From: Hyaloperonospora brassicae
Lineage: Eukaryota > Oomycota > Peronosporomycetes > Peronosporales > Peronosporaceae
Assembly (NCBI GenBank): GCA_947650285.1
Contig: CANTFL010000455.1
Location: 62,001-126,000 of the forward strand
Direction of reading: 5' to 3'
Length of the DNA stretch: 64,000 nt
Positions 24,753 through 34,737 of this stretch are shown piece by piece (positions within the stretch are counted from its first letter, which is position 1; the number at the start of each line of letters is the position of its first letter). The position numbers and the translations under genes are program-made. Below the pieces are notes generated by a model. It had not been told where the DNA came from. It saw only the letters and a list, made by a program, of their open reading frames with translations, and searched no databases.

Positions 24753-24842
24753 AGTCAGTGTACGCTTAGATGCGTCACATTATACTGTAAAAGTCAATGT
24801 ACGGTTGGATGCGTCACATTATACTGTAATAGTCAGTGTACA
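24753..24842. repeat. 39-bp tandem repeat, 2.3 units
   Basis: Units 24753-24791 and 24792-24830 share the core GATGCGTCACATTATACTGT, differing at a few bases; a third partial unit ends at 24842. The core contains TGCGTCA, an imperfect bZIP-like half-site pair. Confidence 0.93.
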
Positions 24843-24879
24843 GTCCGTCAGTCCAACGCCAGCAAGAGCTCCAACTCCC

Positions 24880-24974
24880 ACTACTACTACTTCGACTACT
24901 ACTACTACTACTACTTCGACTACTACTACTACTACTTCGACTACTACTACTACTACTACTTCGACTAGTACTAC
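24880..24974. repeat. Interrupted (ACT)n triplet tract
   Basis: Runs of ACT are broken at regular intervals by TTCG, ending about 55 bp before the transporter ATG, probably within its 5' UTR or core promoter. Confidence 0.93.
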
Positions 24975-25028
24975 TTTTCCGCCCTCTCACGCCCCTGTCG
25001 TCGATGCAGTAGAGCGCAACGCTCGGCG

Positions 25029-26558
25029 ATGGACTGGAGCGCCGTGTACGACAACAGCGGCGAAGAGCGCGGCAACTGGTCGGACCACGGCGAGACGCGC
25101 TCCTCGCGCAACGCGCACCGCCTCCTGCAGCGGCCGCCGCCGGACGCCCCCAGCGCGCGCTACTCGCCGTTCGTGGCCTACGCCTTCACCGTCAACTACA
25201 TCCTCGGGGTCGGCTCGCTGGGCGTTCCCTACGCCTTCCGCCGCGCCGGTCTCGTGCTCGGCAACCTCACGATTGCGCTCGTCACGCTCGTGTCCTACGT
25301 GACGGTCACGTGGGTCTGCGAGACGGTCTCTCGCGCGCAGGAGGCGCCGGTGCGGCGGTCCCCCGCGGACGAAACGGAACCCCTCACGTCCGCGTGTGCG
25401 CTGTCGGCCTCGACGTCGTCAACAACGTCGCGCTCTGGACGAGCGCGCGAGACGACTACTCCGTTTCCGGAAGTGACGCAGCTCTGTGACCGGTTCTTGG
25501 GCCCAGTGGGGTCGACGATGTACCAGATTGCGCTACTGGGCCTCATGTACGGAGGGCTCGTGGGCTACAGTCAGGTGTTTGTCAGCACGTTCTTGACGCA
25601 AGTGGACCACATTGGACAGTGGCAGCTCACGAGTGGCCACGCGGTCATTGTGTTTGCCTGCATTGTGCTGCCGCTGTCCTGCACGGACCTGACGGAGCAG
25701 ATTTACGTCCAGCTGATCATGTCGGTCGTACGCTTTGCCGCGCTGCTGATCATGATTGGCAGTGCTACGTATGCAATCTTTGCAGACCCGTACGACGGTG
25801 GAGCGCTGCATAGCGACGCGGCGTCCGCACTGCCACCGTATGTCAGTGCCTACTCGCTGGTGGATCTGAGTGGCTTTGGTGTCATGTTCAGCACAGGCGT
25901 GTTTTCGCAAATCTTCCAGCATTCCGTGCCGGGACTATTGGCTCCGCTTGGTACGAAGCATCAGAAAAAGGCAAGCGCCATTTTCGGCAGTACGTTACTG
26001 ACTACCATGGTGTTCTACATTGCACTGGGGTCGGTCTGCTCGCTGTATTTCGGTCCAAAGCTGGCAACGAGTGTGAATCTGAACTGGGCAGAGTTCACAT
26101 GGGGAGTGAACGAGTCCGTGATGCTTGTACCGTTCTGGCTCGAGCTTTTGTCCATGGTTGTCGTGGTATTTCCCGCTCTTGATACGTTGAGTGTATTTCC
26201 TCTCATTTCCGTGACGCTCGGTGACAATATGGCTGCTGTGATACCGAAGAGGTGGACTCGATATGGAAAGAAATCGTCTTGGAAGCTTTGTTGTCGATTC
26301 GGCGCGGCTTTGCCACCACTGTTGGTCTCAACGGTCGTGTCCGACTTGTCGATCACGCTTCAAATAAGTGGCCTCTTGGGTATCTACGTGGCTTTCTTCG
26401 CGCCCGCGTTGTTGCAGTTGTACGCGTGTCGCGAAGTTGCCCACAGCAACGTCTACAGCAGTGCTTTCAGTGGAACAGCCTACGTCGTTGGCGTGTTGGT
26501 GTTTGGCATACTGGCACTGCTCGTTCTGCTCTATCAGCTAGTGCTTCAGATTGGTTAA
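25029..26558 (+). CDS. AAAP-family (SLC36/SLC38-like) amino-acid transporter
   Basis: A single uninterrupted frame of 509 aa. After a soluble N-terminus of ~45 residues comes the family's first-helix signature (FTVNYILGVGSLGVPYAFRRAG), followed by about ten more hydrophobic segments, consistent with the 11-helix AAAP fold (Pfam Aa_trans). A Ser/Thr-rich loop separates helices 2 and 3. Such proteins carry amino acids across plasma or vacuolar membranes, often proton- or sodium-coupled; the substrate cannot be read from sequence. ATG 25029 is the first in frame and gives normal family length. Confidence 0.9.
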   Translation: MDWSAVYDNSGEERGNWSDHGETRSSRNAHRLLQRPPPDAPSARYSPFVAYAFTVNYILGVGSLGVPYAFRRAGLVLGNLTIALVTLVSYVTVTWVCETVSRAQEAPVRRSPADETEPLTSACALSASTSSTTSRSGRARETTTPFPEVTQLCDRFLGPVGSTMYQIALLGLMYGGLVGYSQVFVSTFLTQVDHIGQWQLTSGHAVIVFACIVLPLSCTDLTEQIYVQLIMSVVRFAALLIMIGSATYAIFADPYDGGALHSDAASALPPYVSAYSLVDLSGFGVMFSTGVFSQIFQHSVPGLLAPLGTKHQKKASAIFGSTLLTTMVFYIALGSVCSLYFGPKLATSVNLNWAEFTWGVNESVMLVPFWLELLSMVVVVFPALDTLSVFPLISVTLGDNMAAVIPKRWTRYGKKSSWKLCCRFGAALPPLLVSTVVSDLSITLQISGLLGIYVAFFAPALLQLYACREVAHSNVYSSAFSGTAYVVGVLVFGILALLVLLYQLVLQIG

Positions 26559-27927
26559 GAATAGCTGATAGGTCAATGAAGACCGATCGAAGTTGACCCG
26601 GTGCGAGTGAGTGCTACTTCCGACAAGAGTGGTGCGATGTTGCCGGAGAATGACACGGCGTACACCCAAACTGTATTGCGTGGAAGGGGAGCTACCGTGC
26701 TGAGTGATACCCCGTGTATACCGAAGCTGTTGCAATGAGCTACTCATTCGCGTAGATTTGTGGATGTTGCGTATACAGAGAAGAGAGACGACCATGAAGT
26801 ATAGTTTGTCCATTGATGTGCTCGCAGCAGATGCTGTTTCTTGCATGGACGAAAATACATGACATTTGTTGACTGTTGTGACGATCACGTGTTTCGCTTC
26901 GTTCGTTGAAGTCGTTGCTCGAAAACGCGGCAAAAGTGAAGGACTCAGCATCATATGTAGTCGATACAATGGGAAATCAAATAGCTCACACCGCTTTTGT
27001 AGTTCTCCCGGTCTCGGCAGTCAAGTTGCCGGCCGAATCCCGAATGGTGTCCGGTCGATACGAACAAAGTTTGATGGACGATTCTCTTCATCTGACGCAG
27101 GTTTATAAACTGAGCACACTGAAGAAGCTGAGAAAAGTCACTGCTGCTGAACTTTACGCGTTTATGCGACACTCTGTGGCGAGTCGGCGTTGCTTCGTGA
27201 ATGGACGTACACATCACTCGACGAGTTTGACAATGGTGCGAGGATAGTACCGATAGACGCAGGGGTCGAATGATGGATTGTGTTGATCGGTCCCATTCGA
27301 CTGAACCCCGTCGATTGTCCATTGCCGTCTTGCAAGATGCCCTCAGTGATGTCGTGACTCCCGGTCACCTACGATCCAGTCCACACAGCTGGTACACATA
27401 GCGGTAGCAAGCGTGCAGAGCATATGAGAGTAAATCATAGTTACGTCATCATTGTTTGTACAACAACAAGTTCTTCTCACCGGACAGTTGTTGCTGTACC
27501 AACTCGCTCGCGGACCTCTTTACGAGTCCTAAGGTTTCGAGCATGCTCTCCACGACGACAGCACTGCGCAGTATTATCTGATTGCCCACAACGAAGAGCT
27601 AAGCCACACAGACGACGAGATCGTTAAGCAAACCGATCTGTCGAGCACCTGCACGACTTGATCATACGCGTGAGCCCCACCCTCCACTATTGTCCCTGGG
27701 TACGTACGACGAAGCCGATCAACTTTGGCCTCATTGCCAAGAGAACGACCGCTTGCTGAGGTTCATGCCAATGTTCGAAATGATCATCGCCAAGTACCCA
27801 CATCGTCGTGTACTTCAACACTCGATGTACTTCCAATACTCGAGTCTGGTGACGCCAAGACTCAACTTGCGACCTTAGCTCCCATGACAAGAGTTACGTC
27901 CAGGTGGCGCATTGAATGGTGCTGGGC
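26559..27927. other. Degraded region with unassigned protein-like fragments
   Basis: No intact gene was seen. A plus-strand frame at 26906-27247 (begins with TTG, ends TAG) and a plus-strand stretch at about 27540-27650 read like protein (for example 'HALHDDSTAQYYLIAHNEE') but are unconnected and lack starts. They may be remains of one decayed gene; no family was recognised. Confidence 0.3.
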
Positions 27928-29990
27928 TCACCAAGGGATGTCCGGCGACCGATGGGGCGGAAGCACACCGACTGCCGTGCTGACGGCCCTTTCCAACCGC
28001 TCTGCGACAGCATACGTTGTTGTTGTTGCTGCAGTATTGTCGGCAACCTTCCACACTCTATCACATGCCCCGTGTCGTCCAGCTTCTCCAAGTACGGTAA
28101 GGCTCTTCGCGTGGGGCGTCTGCGATGGCGAGAAAACAGCACGCAAATCATCGTCCGCATCCATACAGATCAATGCTTTACCAGCATCCTCAACTGCAAT
28201 CGTAAACTGTTCCAGCGCAACGGCATCCAGTCCCTCCACGTTGTTGCCGGCCATCCACACCTTGTCGCCAATGACTGCTTTGTGATCACTCGCCATGCAC
28301 AAATGCCTCTTCTAGGTCCTGCAGAAACAGCCGTCGACTACTTCTGCGAGAGCAAAATCGAACTGACGCATTTGACCAGCCGTACTCGAAGGGTGTACGG
28401 CTATGGTCAAACACGTTCACTACCCAGCTCTGCCGAGCCCGGCAGCCGATTGATTTGCTAGAGCAGGTACTATTGCTGCACACAAGTCCGTCCGTCGCCA
28501 CGAGTCTCCCAACTGATCGCGTGCTTGTCTTGTTAACGATGACCGTATTGACGTTTGTCAAGAACCGCAGACGCTGTCAGGACCGTGAACGTGTCCACAA
28601 CAACGATGCGTTGTCTCTCAGAATCACAACGGCTCGATAGGTCGTGAATGAATGATAAGAGTACGCCGTGTCAACTGACGCTTATGAGCACACAGAAGAC
28701 CAGACCCACAACGCGGCCCTTTCCGCTATCCAAGCACTCTTATGAGATCGATGATCTGAGTTTGCTCAGGACAAGGCTCACAAGGGGCTGTTACACTCGG
28801 CATTTGTCCACGAAGAACAGGCAAGACTTCCGACACCAAATCGAGTCTTCCACATGCAATATTCTCGTACTTCGGCATGAGCGAGGAGACCGGGAGCGTG
28901 AAAGGTATTGCAACCAAAAATGTGTGCAATATTGCTTCGTGTCTTGCGCGCGCTGATCTACCAGAGCTCACTATGCGTCAATTTACAGCACAAACAACGC
29001 TTCGTGTCCGACGATTTCCACAGAACGAATCAACAAGTATTCGAACACCAATCGAGTTCGCATTGTGACACACCACCGCTTTCTTGGACGCAACGCTAAC
29101 AGTCGCCGACATGACACCTTCGACCTTTTCCACCACATTCTCAATCGAGCTGGCGCAAGCGTTGCTGATCATTCCACTGACCACGTCACGTTGCCTAGCT
29201 TGCTTCTGCCATTGTTTGACGCAAAGCAGCTTCGTACCGCATGCTGTTCACCGCTGCATCGAGCACCAACGTGTCCAACAGATTCCGCTCGTGGTACACG
29301 ACAGCTTTTCTGTCGCAGATCCCGAATGGACGTGGGTGACACCCTCCACGCGCTTCAGCGCACCTCTCTCGCAAACAAGTGCAAATCGCACGTCATGCCA
29401 TCGACTGGAACCGTCGTGCTTGCAACGTCCCTCTCGTCATTCCCGTCGTCACGGCATCAACACCATCAACAGCGGGTGCCTTCGAGCTCACAGCACCCTT
29501 TCCACTCTTTCCGTCATCGCAATGATATGTCGCGTCGATAGGCGTGAACAGGACAAACGTCGCAGTTGGACATTGCAGTTTCCACTGCTTGCAGCAAAAC
29601 CTCGTTGTCACGTCGGAGGGATACGAAACATCAGTAGACGCTCTTTTCACCACACCATAGACAGACGTCGACACCACTCCCTCCCTCCTTTTTGCTGAGC
29701 GCTCACTACCCCTTGCCTGCACAAGTCTGCGCATCAATCATACAGTCGACCCCAAACATACTTCGGCCTACTTGCGCAACGGTGTCTTCATGGAGGCCGT
29801 AGACCTCTGCCCGCCAGTCAGCACCACATCAACGGTGTCATCCCCGGTCATGCAACTATCTGCAGTCGACAGTGCACTGTCGACAAATTCCATCTCACCA
29901 CCCCTGCAGTATTTGCAACCTCGTCTGCTGCCCCCAACATGTCCTAGGTATTACGGGCGCATCTCTTGCACTTCATCCCGGTAACACCAA
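27928..29990 (-). pseudogene. Decayed copper-transporting P1B-type ATPase
   Basis: Reading the minus strand from 29990 downwards, pieces of a copper ATPase occur in the family's order but in shifting frames with stops. They are a metal-binding HMA motif with intact GMKCKRC (about 29950-29980, followed by a stop), a second HMA with GMTCDLH (29381-29399) and a third with GMISNAC and 'ASSIENVVEKVEGVMSATV' (about 29060-29180). Next comes a membrane piece FLVAIPFTLPV (about 28910-28940). The phosphorylation loop reads VNTVIVNKTSTRSVGR (about 28510-28550) where the family has DKTGTLT. An SEHPL-like remnant is at about 28430, the nucleotide-domain block 'VIGDKVWM ... GKALICMDADDDLRAVF' at 28130-28280, and VADN for TGDN at about 28040. 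The hinge GDG motif and last helices were not found. Loss of the phosphorylated Asp and several stops mean no pump activity. Confidence 0.82.
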
Positions 29991-30469
29991 TGTACATAAC
30001 GTGATTAGTGTCTCCGCGGGATGGCAGTCAACACCTTTCCCAGTTGCTGCAGATTCCTCGCTCTTGTCCGCTCTCGAAGCAATGGTCTTCTTGCGGTCGC
30101 CATGTCAGTCGTTGCTAGTTGTCAACAAACGCACATTATGCAATGAGAGCAACTACAAAACGTAAAAGTCAGTGGCACCTTGACCTGCGTGATCGGACCC
30201 GCCAGAATTTTATTGTCTTGGCGTCATTGGAGACGTCAACTGGCTTAACAAATGTTCACAACACTGCGCATCTGGGACAAGGTTTGGTAACGTCGCGGAT
30301 TACATACCTTGACCTGCTTGTCGTCGCAGCTTGATCCGAGTGTATCCAAATACACATACCTCCAGACCGCAGACCGCTTGAACTGAACCAGCAACACACA
30401 ACACTACACGAGCAAGTTCGATGTTTACCTGCCACAAAGACAATACCTACTACCGTGCTTCTCGTATGC
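29991..30469. other. Region upstream of the ATPase pseudogene and downstream of the Myb gene
   Basis: Some minus-strand residues at 30000-30150 could be the lost N-terminus of the ATPase pseudogene, but no motif is readable. No other feature was seen. Confidence 0.3.
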
Positions 30470-33359
30470 TCATAACGACAGCCGGTCCATGTCGCCTGAG
30501 ACCCGCCACAACTCTTCCAGCGTCTGGAATTCGTCCATCTTCAAGTCTGATAACCGGCCGACGTCACCAATCTCGTTCAAAAATACATCCAGACTTCCGC
30601 GGCCAGCCAAACTACCCCCGCTGCCTGAGTTGCGTATCCGACGAGCAGCTGAAGCTCGAGCAGCATCAATACTCAGTCTTGGCTTCACCTTCTTAAATGA
30701 AGGCTCGTTTGATCTGTATCCCGGGCCACTCTCACCGTCATCATTTTCGTGCGACACATCCTCGCCGGGTTTAGAAAAGCTTGCGCAATTGACACGAGGC
30801 ATCGGCACTTTTTGGCCGGCTTGAAATCGCTGAACAAATGCCGCAGCTGGGTTATACGGTCTCTGCAAACCTGCCTGAGCCACCTTGCTAGCGCTGCTAA
30901 GCTGTTCCTTGTCTTTCTGGTGGTGCTGCATGCGCAAAAACGCAGCCACTGGATTGCCACCGCCAGCTGTAGGAGGTGCCGCGGCGGCTTGGCTGTGGGC
31001 GAACATTGCGGCTGGGTTCGATATCGCCTGGCCGGAAGATGTAGGCGGGAACCCGGGTGTCGATTCATATTCTACGTGTTCTTCTTCATTCGTACCCGAC
31101 TGCTCGACGTGATTTTGATATGGCTCGGGTGACTCCTTTTCGGCATTTTGCTGGTCTTGATCGTGCAGACGAGCATAATGCTGGGCGGGACGGTGAAGCT
31201 GCTGCTGCTGACTGTTAGGGTGAGGCATTGGCACCGAGGTGTCCGAGTACTGGTGAGGCTCCCGCTGTCGATGCTGTTGCTGGGCGAACGTAGCCACAGG
31301 GTTGCTCATCCCATTGTTCACCGACAACATCGAGTGGTTTGCTGAAGACTCTGCATGCATGCCCTCGGTCGAGCTTGTGCCCGACTGTATCCCGTAGTTG
31401 TACGGCATCATTTGCGGCTGTAACGGGTGCATCTGCTGGGGCTCGTGCGACGACGCTGGCGTACCGAATATCGCCCCAGGCCGATACGTATCCAGCTGCT
31501 GTGCGCTACCATAGATCTGCCCATTGTTCAAGGGTCTCAATGGTCCCGTCGTCGAATACATCCCGTTGTTCATGCTGGACGCATAAGTCGAAGAAGGACC
31601 TGAGTACCCCTGGCGATATCCGTTTCGAGACTGCGGAGATGCTGCCACGTTGCTAGACGGTATAGCAGTCCGGCGATCTACCGAGTAATCCATGTCAGGT
31701 CGATGCTCGGAATACTCCACGTCCGACCGCCGCTCGACCGAGTAATTTATATTCGATCGGCGCTCGGCCTGCAAGTTCTGCGCGTGATTGCCTGTCATAG
31801 ATCCTGTAGGCGGCAACGCGACGTGGTCAAAGCTACCGTTCAGCACGTGTTGCTGCATAGGAGGCTTCCTGTAGTGCGCCATGGTAGGATCATACCCACC
31901 GCCGCCACTCGCACCGGGCGGATACATCATGCCGTTTCCGCCCACCATGATCTGGTGATTCTGGTGGCCATGTCGACCACCCGATTGCATGCTCGATGCT
32001 GGCACCATTTGGCCGGTCGGGAGGCGAACCATGTGCACGCCTTGATGCTGCTGCGAGTGCATCGAATAACCAGCGACTTCTTCACTTTTGACGACAGTTT
32101 CGTCAAAGTCCGCGCCACCATGGTGAAGCATGGGTCCAGGCAACCCCATTATTGCAGCCCTGGGGCTGATTTTGTTCTTATCAGCCTGTCCACGACGTCC
32201 TTGTCTGCAGCAATGCAACCACAACGTCAGACGTCAGTATCTCCCTCGTCAATCTCATCTCTTGCTTCTTCTTCTTCACCTATAGACGACGCAAACGAAT
32301 CAAAAGCACAAGACACTGTTTCCAGTCAACAGATATACCGCACCCTTTACGCACGCGACAGAGCGATTTCCAGCGGATTTTGACCGCGTCTTCTGTACGT
32401 CCAGGCAGCATCGCAGCAATGGCCGACCAGCGATTACCCAGACGGGCCTGTGCATCCAGGATCATCCGGTCTTCTTCCACTGTGTACTCACCTCGGATGA
32501 TGCTCGGATCGAGGTGGTTGTACCAGCGCTCGCGGCACTGTTTCGATGTTCGGCCAGGAATGCGCGTTGCCACTTGTCCCCAGTTCTTGCGGCCTTCCGC
32601 GACCAACTCCTTCAGCAGCTCGTCTTCATCGGGACGCCAATGGCCTTTCACTAGTCCAGGCGCAAGCACTTTCGTCCAGCGCTGGAGACACTGCGTGTGG
32701 TTCCGACCCGGCACTTCCTCGGCAATGGACTTCCAATTGCGCTCTCCATGTCGTCCCACCGCTTCCCGCAGTCGGTCGTCCTCCTCTTGCGTCCAGCGCT
32801 TTGGCACTGCCTTATCCTTTGTCTTCATAATCTGACAAGCGAGAACACGATCAAAAGATAGATACACATAAACAACATACCATCACATCGTCACCATCAC
32901 ATCGTCAGCTAAGTCCCGCCTCGAGTGGGGCAATACACCCACCCACACACACACGTATCTAGATACATACATATATCTAGATATACACATCTAGATCGAG
33001 AGATACGGAGACACAGAGAGCGAACAGTGTCGTACATCGTGCTGCTTTTGACGCGGAATGCCTTTGATCTCGGTGAACACGCGCTTGCTGCCTGTCGCAC
33101 CGATCGGACCTGGGGACGCTGCACTGGCTTTCACGGCCCCGCCCGAGTTCCGCCGACTGTTTTTGCGGTTGCTGCCGCTGTGCGTCTCGCCATGCGCGAC
33201 AGCGCCACTACTGCCGCTGCTCGTGAGGCTCTGTCCTTCGGTGAAGAGCAACTTGCCAAAGTCCGAAATGGACGACCGGCCTTCGGCCTCCATGGGGAAC
33301 GTGTCCACTAGTTCGCCCATGAGCTTCGAGATGGACTCGCGACTGACGCTGATGCTCAT
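30470..33359 (-). CDS. Three-repeat (R1R2R3) Myb transcription factor with long disordered tail
   Basis: Exons 33359-33036, 32831-32355 and 32185-30470, all phase 0, join to 838 aa. Exon 1 encodes a Ser/Gly-rich leader. Exon 2 carries three SANT/Myb repeats (about residues 119-165, 170-217, 222-268) with the spaced Trp residues, the third repeat starting with Tyr instead of Trp (EYTVEED), as in other 3R-Mybs. R2 and R3 contact DNA. Exon 3 is a low-complexity Gln/His/Met/Pro-rich tail with a cluster of RRS-x-x-x-YS repeats (31680-31770) and four NP-[AV]-A-x-F motifs. Family members control cell-cycle or sporulation genes. The exon 2 donor could also be GTAAAG five bases downstream; phase favours GTGCGT. 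Intron 1 has TCTAGATA-type repeats. Confidence 0.88.
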
Positions 33360-34082
33360 GAAGGACCGCTCGAGGCAATCGCACGACAGCGCAGGGGCCG
33401 CGACGAGCTGCAGAACGAGTGCGAAGCGCCAAAGGGCAGGAAAGTTGTGAGAGCGCGCGCGTGCGCAGGAGAGAGAGAGAGGCGGACAGGTGTTGTTTGG
33501 CGACGAGGCGGCAGCTGCAGCGCGTCAACGAGCGATCGCACGACGATGGGCCCCACTCGTGCGTTGGTTTGGTTTGGTTTGGTTTGGCTGGCTGTCTGTC
33601 TGTCTGTCCGTCGGGAAGTGTCTCGTCGTACTTAGGGCACGAGCGGCCAGGCGGGCATACAAACACACTGTCAAGCGGCCATTCGCGCGACGACGGGTGG
33701 CGGCAATTCATCGTCTGCCTCCGTCATCGGTCGGGGAAAAGGGCTGGTCGCGTTCTACCACGACTGGCTCTCCCAGCAACAGCTGCTGCCTCGACTGCTG
33801 CGGACAGCGCCTTTCCCTAGCCCTACAACCCTTACCGCTCGGCTTACTTCACAAAGATCTGGCCCCGATCAAGTGTCCTGTACCCAAGCGTACCCCGCCA
33901 CCCCCTCAGCGCGCCATGCAGTGTACCCCATCGCCATACCCGGACAACGACCGCAGCAGTACCCCCTGCCAACAAGTCGCGCGTCTGCCTGCGCGTCTGC
34001 CTGCGCGACGTTTCATAGAGCAAGAGAAAAACGCGCGCTGCTCCTCTCGACTACGCAGCGAGCACACGACCACGTCTCCGCC
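33360..34082. other. Divergent promoter region of the Myb and centrin genes
   Basis: About 720 bp with a GGTTT and CTGT microsatellite (33565-33614). The plus-strand frame containing centrin is open well upstream of its ATG but shows no conserved residues there, so it is taken as 5' UTR. Confidence 0.5.
33565..33614. repeat. GGTTT then CTGT microsatellite
   Basis: Four GGTTT units are followed directly by a run of CTGT units. Confidence 0.9.
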
Positions 34083-34607
34083 ATGACCGTCGCGTACGGT
34101 GCACGTAGCACTGCCAAAGCCGCAAGCGCAGCGGCAAAGGACGAGCAGAGCGGGCTCACGGCCGAGCAAACGCAGTACGTGCGCGAGGCGTTCGACCTCT
34201 TTGACACGACGGGCAGCGGCAGGATCAAGCGCAGCGAACTCAAAGTGGCTATGCGTGCGCTGGGCCTCGAGCCTACAGCGGAGGAGATCCAGGCGCTGGT
34301 TCCGCGCACTTTGAAGCAAGACGACAGCAGTGGCACTATGGGCTACACGGACTTCCTCGCGATGATGACGTCCAAGCTGGCCCACCAGGACCCGCGCGAG
34401 GAGCTGCGGAAGGCGTTCCGCCTCTTTGACAGCGACCAGACGGGCACGATCTCGTTCGCCGACTTGAAACGCGTGGCCACGGAGCTCGGGGAGGCCATGA
34501 CGGACGAGGAGCTGCAAGAGATGATCGACGAAGCCGACTGCGACGGCGATGGCGAGATCAACGAGGACGAGTTTGTTCGCATTATGAGCAAAACCAGTTG
34601 CTATTGA
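34083..34607 (+). CDS. CETN: Centrin (caltractin)
   Basis: 174 aa with an Ala/Lys-rich N-terminus and four EF-hands. Loop 1 is [12 protein letters not shown] (41-52) and loop 4 [12 protein letters not shown] (152-163); both look calcium-competent. Loop 2 (80-91) lacks the usual acidic ends, and loop 3 (116-127) ends in Asp instead of Glu. 'EAFDLFD' and '[14 protein letters not shown]' are centrin/calmodulin signatures; the basic N-terminus and C-terminal KTSCY point to centrin, not calmodulin. Centrins act at basal bodies and spindle poles and in mRNA export. ATG 34083 gives the family's usual length. The gene is tail-to-tail with NOC2, 130 bp apart. Confidence 0.92.
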   Translation: MTVAYGARSTAKAASAAAKDEQSGLTAEQTQYVREAFDLFDTTGSGRIKRSELKVAMRALGLEPTAEEIQALVPRTLKQDDSSGTMGYTDFLAMMTSKLAHQDPREELRKAFRLFDSDQTGTISFADLKRVATELGEAMTDEELQEMIDEADCDGDGEINEDEFVRIMSKTSCY

Positions 34608-34737
34608 GCACGCACGACAACGAGTCGGACTTGAACGTTATTGCTGCGGGTTATGGCGTGCCGCACGCACACGTTTGTCGACTGCAAACGAGAGACGTGC
34701 AGTCCTTGTCGCGCTTGACGTGGACTCGATCGATTGC

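Larger units (their letters stand above)
24552..25028. other. Divergent promoter region rich in tandem repeats
   Basis: The 477 bp between the glycosyltransferase and transporter start codons carry a 39-bp repeat and an ACT-type triplet tract (listed separately). No other feature was recognised. Confidence 0.6.

Noticed and set aside
27916..28461. 181-codon plus-strand frame
   Set aside because: It is antisense to the readable copper-ATPase blocks and has no similarity of its own.
33873..34082. N-terminal extension of centrin in the open upstream frame
   Set aside because: Codons are not conserved-looking, and the family start fits ATG 34083.
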